Source of the DNA: CAZDVK01 sp964508915 | GTDB lineage: Bacteria > Pseudomonadota > Alphaproteobacteria > Paracaedibacterales > CAIULA01 | Assembly (NCBI GenBank): GCA_964508915.1 | Contig: CAZDVK010000003.1 | Coordinates: 62,001-126,000, forward strand | DNA length: 64,000 nt | Direction of reading: 5' to 3' | Shown: positions 59,879 through 64,000 of the stretch, in pieces | How positions within the stretch are numbered: position 1 is the first letter of the stretch | Layout of the letters: every line of letters begins with the position of its first letter | The notes under the pieces: generated by a model | Database searches by the model: none | Told to the model about the DNA's origin: nothing | Seen by the model: only the letters and a program-made list of their open reading frames with translations | Translations under genes and position numbers: made by a program

Positions 59879-61228
59879 ATGACAAAATACCGGGAAGGCA
59901 GCCTAGAGGCCCCCACGCGCCACGCCATAGATTGGGAAAACCCAAACTATTCCGACCCTAAAAAGTTAGATGAAGAACTGCGGCGTGTGTTTGATGTGTG
60001 CCATGGCTGCCGCCGGTGTTTTAATTTGTGTGATACATTCCCAAGGCTTTTTGATTTGGTCGATAACAGCCAATCCGGTGAATTGGATACTGTGTCAAGC
60101 CAAGATTTTAAGCCCGTAGTAGACGCATGCACCCTGTGTGATATGTGTTTTTCCAACAAATGCCCGTATGTGCCACCCCACGAATTTAATATTGATTTTC
60201 CACACCTGATGTTGCAGTACCGTTTCCAGGAACATCAACAAGGGAAAAATTCAAAAATTGCAAAAGAATTAGCTAAGGTGGATAGAAACGCCACCCTTTC
60301 CAAACCTTTGGCGCCCCTTGTCAATTGGGCAACAGATGAAAAGAACCAACTTAGCCGTGCTGTTATTGAAAAAACGGCGGGTATTCACCGTCAAGCAGCC
60401 ATTCCAAAATTTCAAAAGGAAACCTGGATACAACAAGCGCAAAAAAACACATATACCGTTAACACACAGGCCCCCGCTTATGGGCAAAAGGCTGTTTTAT
60501 TTGCTACCTGTTTCTGTAATTACAATGACGCACACCTAGGACACACAACACAAAAGTTGCTGGCTTATCATGGCGTTGAAACACAAGTTGTTTACCCCGC
60601 CTGCTGCGGCATGCCCATGCTGGAACAGGGCAATATCCCAAAAGTTGTGGAAAATGCCAAAACAATTTCTGCCCAATTATTACCCTGGGTAGAACAAGGT
60701 TATACCGTTATTGCCATGGTGCCGTCGTGCGCATTGATGATAAAACAAGAATGGCCTTTGTTGTTACCCAATGCCCCCATCATTCAGCAGGTTAGCCAAC
60801 ATACCCAAGATATTTGCCAGTACATTGTGAATTTGCATCACACATTTGGGCTTTATGGTGACTTAAAGCCTTTAGAAGACAAAATTACCCTGCATATTTC
60901 CTGCCATAGCCGGGCCCAAAATATGGGGCAGAAAGCTGCTGAACTGTTGCGGTTAATTCCTAATGCCACCGTACAGGTTATTGAACGGTGTTCAGGCCAT
61001 GGTGGCCTTTGGGGTATGATGGTTGATCATTTTGACGTGGCCCTAAAGGTTGGAAAACCAGTCGTTAACCAAGCCATCCAATTTCAAAACAACGTGGTTT
61101 TATCTGAATGCCCGTTGGCCGCCACCCACATTCGCCAAGGTATTGAAAACCATGATAACACTATGGGGCAGATTGTTGAGACAACCCACCCCCTGATGGT
61201 GTTTGCAAGGGCGTGTGGTATTAGTTAG
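59879..61228 (+). CDS. heterodisulfide-reductase/GlpC-like iron-sulfur protein
   Basis: 449 aa. Two [4Fe-4S] ferredoxin-like sites: C41, 44, 47, 51 (CHGCRRCFNLC) and C84, 87, 90, 95 (CTLCDMCFSNKCP). Then two CCG-type domains: CFCNYND with YPACCGMP, and SCHSRAQNMG with ERCSGHGGLWGMM. It resembles GlpC and HdrD and probably passes electrons from a quinone or thiol to the rubrerythrin encoded 9 nt upstream. In many bacteria a DUF3501 gene completes this set; it is not present here. Confidence 0.9.
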   Translation: MTKYREGSLEAPTRHAIDWENPNYSDPKKLDEELRRVFDVCHGCRRCFNLCDTFPRLFDLVDNSQSGELDTVSSQDFKPVVDACTLCDMCFSNKCPYVPPHEFNIDFPHLMLQYRFQEHQQGKNSKIAKELAKVDRNATLSKPLAPLVNWATDEKNQLSRAVIEKTAGIHRQAAIPKFQKETWIQQAQKNTYTVNTQAPAYGQKAVLFATCFCNYNDAHLGHTTQKLLAYHGVETQVVYPACCGMPMLEQGNIPKVVENAKTISAQLLPWVEQGYTVIAMVPSCALMIKQEWPLLLPNAPIIQQVSQHTQDICQYIVNLHHTFGLYGDLKPLEDKITLHISCHSRAQNMGQKAAELLRLIPNATVQVIERCSGHGGLWGMMVDHFDVALKVGKPVVNQAIQFQNNVVLSECPLAATHIRQGIENHDNTMGQIVETTHPLMVFARACGIS

Positions 61229-61234
61229 GTTTTT

Positions 61235-62182
61235 TTATCGAGGTAACTCCGCCCTGATTATATCCAAAAGAGTTTTGCGACTACCAAAAGACCCTTCTTT
61301 TTTCAAAACAATATTCCAATAATACGCAAATTGTTGTTCGATATTATACTTTCTCAAGAAACTAAAAAAATCCATGCCTGTTGCCTTTTGAAATAGCATT
61401 GTAAAAGGTACAAGCGCGGGGCCTGCGCTGGGTTGATCAACAACAATAAAATAAGGATTTTCTATTGTTCTCCTAGTTCCGCGTGAATCTACTTCCCCAG
61501 ACATTACATAGGCCAAAAATCTTTGCCAACCTGCTTCAACAGTTGTGTCTTTTCCCGCCTTAAATGCATGAGCCGCAGCACTGACAATGGCTGAACATAA
61601 TAAAACATGCGCCCAATCATCATGGGAAATTTTCTTTGTAAACAAGAATGGGTGCAAAAAGTATTCAAACGCTTTTTGGGCAAGGTGTTCAGTACTGATA
61701 TCATCTGGCCCCTGTAATCCACGTACAACGCGCAGAACATTTAACAAAAATGGTTTTTCGTAATTTTCAATATCGCCATAACTGGTCATAGGGCGGAAAT
61801 CAAGCCCACCACTTCCAAAACCTGTGGCAATAGTTAAGGCCATTTCTGGATAATTTGGAGAATGTGAATCACCCAACCTTGCCAACCTATCAAAATAGTC
61901 CTCATTCCCCATATCATCTTGAACAAAATAGAGGGGGTCAAACATTCCAGCAATTGGTGCCAAAACAGAATAGCCTTCCATTCCATGCAGCCCATTAATG
62001 GGGTATTTACGGCTTCTGATTTTGGTCTCCATACCACGTGTGGGTGAAGAAACTGCAACAATCATCTGGCTTTCCACATGATCTTTCATAGGCGTAGAGG
62101 GCACAGCATCACCCTCCTCCATAGAAAAACCATAATCACAAAAGCTGACCGCCAAAAAAGCCGTTATCAGTTTTTTTTTCAT
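61235..62182 (-). CDS. secreted protein of unknown function (315 aa)
   Basis: Signal peptide KKKLITAFLAVSFCDYGFS, cleavage before MEEGD. The body is mostly helical-looking with EHLAQKAFEYFLHPFLFTKKI and SAAAHAFKAGKDTTVEAGW, and no known domain. Cleavage before MEE is shared with three other secreted proteins in the window. Convergent with the iron-sulfur gene (6-nt gap). Confidence 0.7.
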   Translation of the reverse strand: MKKKLITAFLAVSFCDYGFSMEEGDAVPSTPMKDHVESQMIVAVSSPTRGMETKIRSRKYPINGLHGMEGYSVLAPIAGMFDPLYFVQDDMGNEDYFDRLARLGDSHSPNYPEMALTIATGFGSGGLDFRPMTSYGDIENYEKPFLLNVLRVVRGLQGPDDISTEHLAQKAFEYFLHPFLFTKKISHDDWAHVLLCSAIVSAAAHAFKAGKDTTVEAGWQRFLAYVMSGEVDSRGTRRTIENPYFIVVDQPSAGPALVPFTMLFQKATGMDFFSFLRKYNIEQQFAYYWNIVLKKEGSFGSRKTLLDIIRAELPR

Positions 62183-62255
62183 CTTTTTAATTCCAGAACT
62201 ATTAATCTAGAATATAATTTAAATAAAAAAAGTTAATATTAAGTAAATTTTTGTG

Positions 62256-62480
62256 TCTTGTCATCCTCGTGAAAACGGGGATCCATAAAATTCTTACAAC
62301 CCAATTGATTTTCAATTTTTTTATAGATTCCCGCCTACGCGGGAATGACGTCGCTTGTGCCTGTTTTTATATTCAAATTATAGTAGTTGCACTATAGTGG
62401 CTTGTAATCATTTTATAGGGTCCCTGTTATATAGATTCCCACCTTCAAGGGAATGACATCTTTCTTAAAACAAACGGGGA
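62256..62480. repeat. cluster of REP-like palindromic repeats
   Basis: ATTCCCGC/GCGGGAAT (62327-62346), ATTCCC/GGGAAT (62435-62454), and a looser ATCCTCG/CGGGGAT (about 62263-62283). Same family as at 24185-24424, in the same ATAGATTCCC...GGGAATGAC frame. The rest of 62183-62488 is AT-rich and holds no gene. Confidence 0.65.
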
Positions 62481-62488
62481 CCCAGAAA

Positions 62489-64000
62489 TTATGTATAAAA
62501 AATATCATCTATAAAAAATTGAATGCTTTTTCGGTTATTCCATTGGTCTAACTTGAGCACCCCACCTACATGAATAGGGTTTTGACGGCCATAAATCAGG
62601 CCTTCCTCTAAAGGTGTGTCAACACTGCGAAAAGCCATGGCATTTATTTTGTTACCAGCCATATCACTCAGAGTACATCGAATATGGTTCCCCCCCACAA
62701 CGGTCATAAAATCAACCCGCATATGCATAAAAGCAAATTTTGGCCCTGGGTTTCCATTACCAAAAGGTTCTAATTTTTCTAAATCTTCCAGTAACGCAAC
62801 AGTCGCCCCCGGCACAGATAAAATTCCATCAATTTTTAACGTGGGTTTGTACGTTTCCATAATGGGGGCGAAATGGTTATTTAAAAAATCATAAAACCCA
62901 TCATATTGATCTTTATAAACACTGAAACCTGCCGCCATGGCATGCCCCCCGCCTTTTTCCAAAAGCCCTTTATGAACAGCTATATGCATAGCCTGCCCTA
63001 ATGACGCGCCGCTGACAGAACGGCCAGACCCTTTGCCAACAACACCTTCAAAACCAACCACACAAGTAGGCTTGTTGTACGTTTCTTTTAAACGGCTTGC
63101 AACAATACCAATTACACCCGGGTGCCACCCTTCCCCGCCCACCATAATTAAAGGGTTTTGATGTAAATTTTCCTGTTCCACCGTATTCAGTGCTTGTTCA
63201 AGAACTTGTTTTTCAATATCCTGGCGATGCTGATTCAAGGTGTTTAATTCGTCACCGATGACTTTAGCCTCGAGATCATCTTGGGTTGTTAACAGAATAC
63301 TACCTAACGTTGATTTTCCAACACGGCCCCCCGCATTGATTCGGGGCCCCAGCATAAAACCTAAATGGTATGCCGATAATTTTTCTTGAACGCCGCTGAT
63401 TTCGCATAAGGCTAAAATTCCTTTATTTTTCTGTCCTCTGGCTACTTTCAACCCTTGCGCCACAAAGGCACGATTAATACCAACTAAAGGCATTACGTCA
63501 CAAACGGTTCCTAACGCCACCAAATCTAGCAATTCCAATAAATTAGGTTCTTCGTGTTGGAACCACCCCACTTGTCTTAACGCCCGCTGTAAAGCCACCA
63601 AAAATAAAAACGCCACGCCCGCTGCACATAAATAGCGTAAATGCGCCCAGTTTTCCTGCAAATCTTGATCAAACCTGTTTGGGTTCACAACAGCCACGGC
63701 TTTGGGAAGTTGAGTTTCTGTTGCATGATGGTCCAACACAATAACGTCCAACCCCATTTCAGCTGCTAAATTCAGGGGTTCAAAAGCCACGCTGCCACTG
63801 TCGACCATAATGACTAGGTCATGGCCTGATTTTTTCAATGTTTTTATGGCTTCTGGGTTAGCCCCATACCCTTCTGCCAGCCGGTCTGGAATATACAAAT
63901 CAATGGGGTGATTAATTTTTTCAAAATACCGGCGCAATAGGGCCGACGATGTGGCACCATCTACATCGTAATCACCATAGACAACGATTTTTTGTTTATG
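62489..64000 (-). CDS. recJ: single-stranded-DNA exonuclease RecJ (N-terminus outside window)
   Basis: The frame is open to the right edge; the first visible residues include VVYGDYDVDGATSSALL, motif I of the DHH phosphoesterases, so the first in-frame ATG (63937) is internal. Motif III DHHATE, and VDSGS, are present. The DHHA1 domain has GGEGWHPGVIGIVASRLKE and GGGHAMAAGFSV, and the C-terminal OB fold follows. Degrades ssDNA 5' to 3' in recombination and mismatch repair. About 504 codons visible; typical RecJ is near 570-600. Confidence 0.96.
   Translation of the reverse strand, partial: HKQKIVVYGDYDVDGATSSALLRRYFEKINHPIDLYIPDRLAEGYGANPEAIKTLKKSGHDLVIMVDSGSVAFEPLNLAAEMGLDVIVLDHHATETQLPKAVAVVNPNRFDQDLQENWAHLRYLCAAGVAFLFLVALQRALRQVGWFQHEEPNLLELLDLVALGTVCDVMPLVGINRAFVAQGLKVARGQKNKGILALCEISGVQEKLSAYHLGFMLGPRINAGGRVGKSTLGSILLTTQDDLEAKVIGDELNTLNQHRQDIEKQVLEQALNTVEQENLHQNPLIMVGGEGWHPGVIGIVASRLKETYNKPTCVVGFEGVVGKGSGRSVSGASLGQAMHIAVHKGLLEKGGGHAMAAGFSVYKDQYDGFYDFLNNHFAPIMETYKPTLKIDGILSVPGATVALLEDLEKLEPFGNGNPGPKFAFMHMRVDFMTVVGGNHIRCTLSDMAGNKINAMAFRSVDTPLEEGLIYGRQNPIHVGGVLKLDQWNNRKSIQFFIDDIFYT

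Overview
The window looks like a chromosomal segment of an AT-rich, obligately intracellular alphaproteobacterium, most likely of the Holosporales or a similar endosymbiont lineage. The lifestyle evidence is a Tlc-type ATP/ADP translocase (13421-14965) and about a dozen small signal-peptide proteins without recognisable domains. The alphaproteobacterial evidence is an FYDLN-acid (TIGR02300) protein, an NDUFA12-type complex I accessory protein, the lptC-lptA-lptB-rpoN order, and the rpsB-tsf-pyrH-frr cluster. The species assignment is inference; the gene calls rest on motifs.

Layout. 1-4.1 kb: the 3' part of a class III nucleotide cyclase and two secreted proteins of unknown function. 4.1-6.1 kb: serS and tatC. 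6.2-6.6 kb: structured repeat copy A. 6.6-9.5 kb: a tight four-gene cassette (acetyltransferase, double acetyltransferase, 2-oxoglutarate/Fe oxygenase, FosA-like protein). 9.5-16.7 kb: a small secreted protein, alr, ruvB, a secreted phosphodiesterase/nuclease-fold protein, tlc, a P-loop ATPase and xerC. 16.9-22.8 kb: envelope genes rsmH-ftsL-ftsI, a methyltransferase, mreB and a stand-alone ArnA-type dehydrogenase. 22.9-24.4 kb: an IS110 element and palindromic repeats. 24.4-27.6 kb: frr-pyrH-tsf-rpsB with a leader structure. 27.7-33.6 kb: a Fic protein, rluD, NDUFA12, class I aldolase, znuCB and a secreted protein. 33.6-38.4 kb: rpoN-lptB-lptA-lptC-mlaF-mlaE. 38.6-44.1 kb: FYDLN protein, kdsB, a YmdB-type phosphoesterase, repeat copy C, hslO and gltA. 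44.3-54.4 kb: two paralogous secreted proteins, lptE-holC, a pseudopilin, an MFS exporter, a histidine kinase plus HTH-receiver pair, and a photolyase. 54.4-64 kb: dapF-yceD-dapA, an exported receiver-like protein with an acyltransferase, repeat copy B, rubrerythrin with an iron-sulfur protein, a secreted protein, and recJ running off the end.

How the genes fit together. Envelope building is over-represented: LPS transport (lptA, B, C, E), KDO activation (kdsB), phospholipid transport (mlaEF), an acyltransferase, peptidoglycan precursors (alr, dapA, dapF), septum and shape genes (ftsL, ftsI, mreB), and Tat export. Energy parasitism (tlc) coexists with gltA, a class I aldolase and a complex I accessory protein.

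The most unusual signal is non-coding. Three dispersed copies (A, B, C) of a roughly 310-340 nt hairpin-rich element occur, with hairpins kept while their sequence changes. Each is preceded by a TTAA-N7-TTAAC box (TCAA-N7-TTAAC in C) and, exactly 11 nt later, a -10-like hexamer. This looks like a CtrA-type promoter. The same arrangement precedes a small secreted-protein gene, and a fully palindromic version of the box sits upstream of tlc. I read this as a possible family of cell-cycle-regulated structured RNAs. That reading is inference and I could not match it to a known RNA family.
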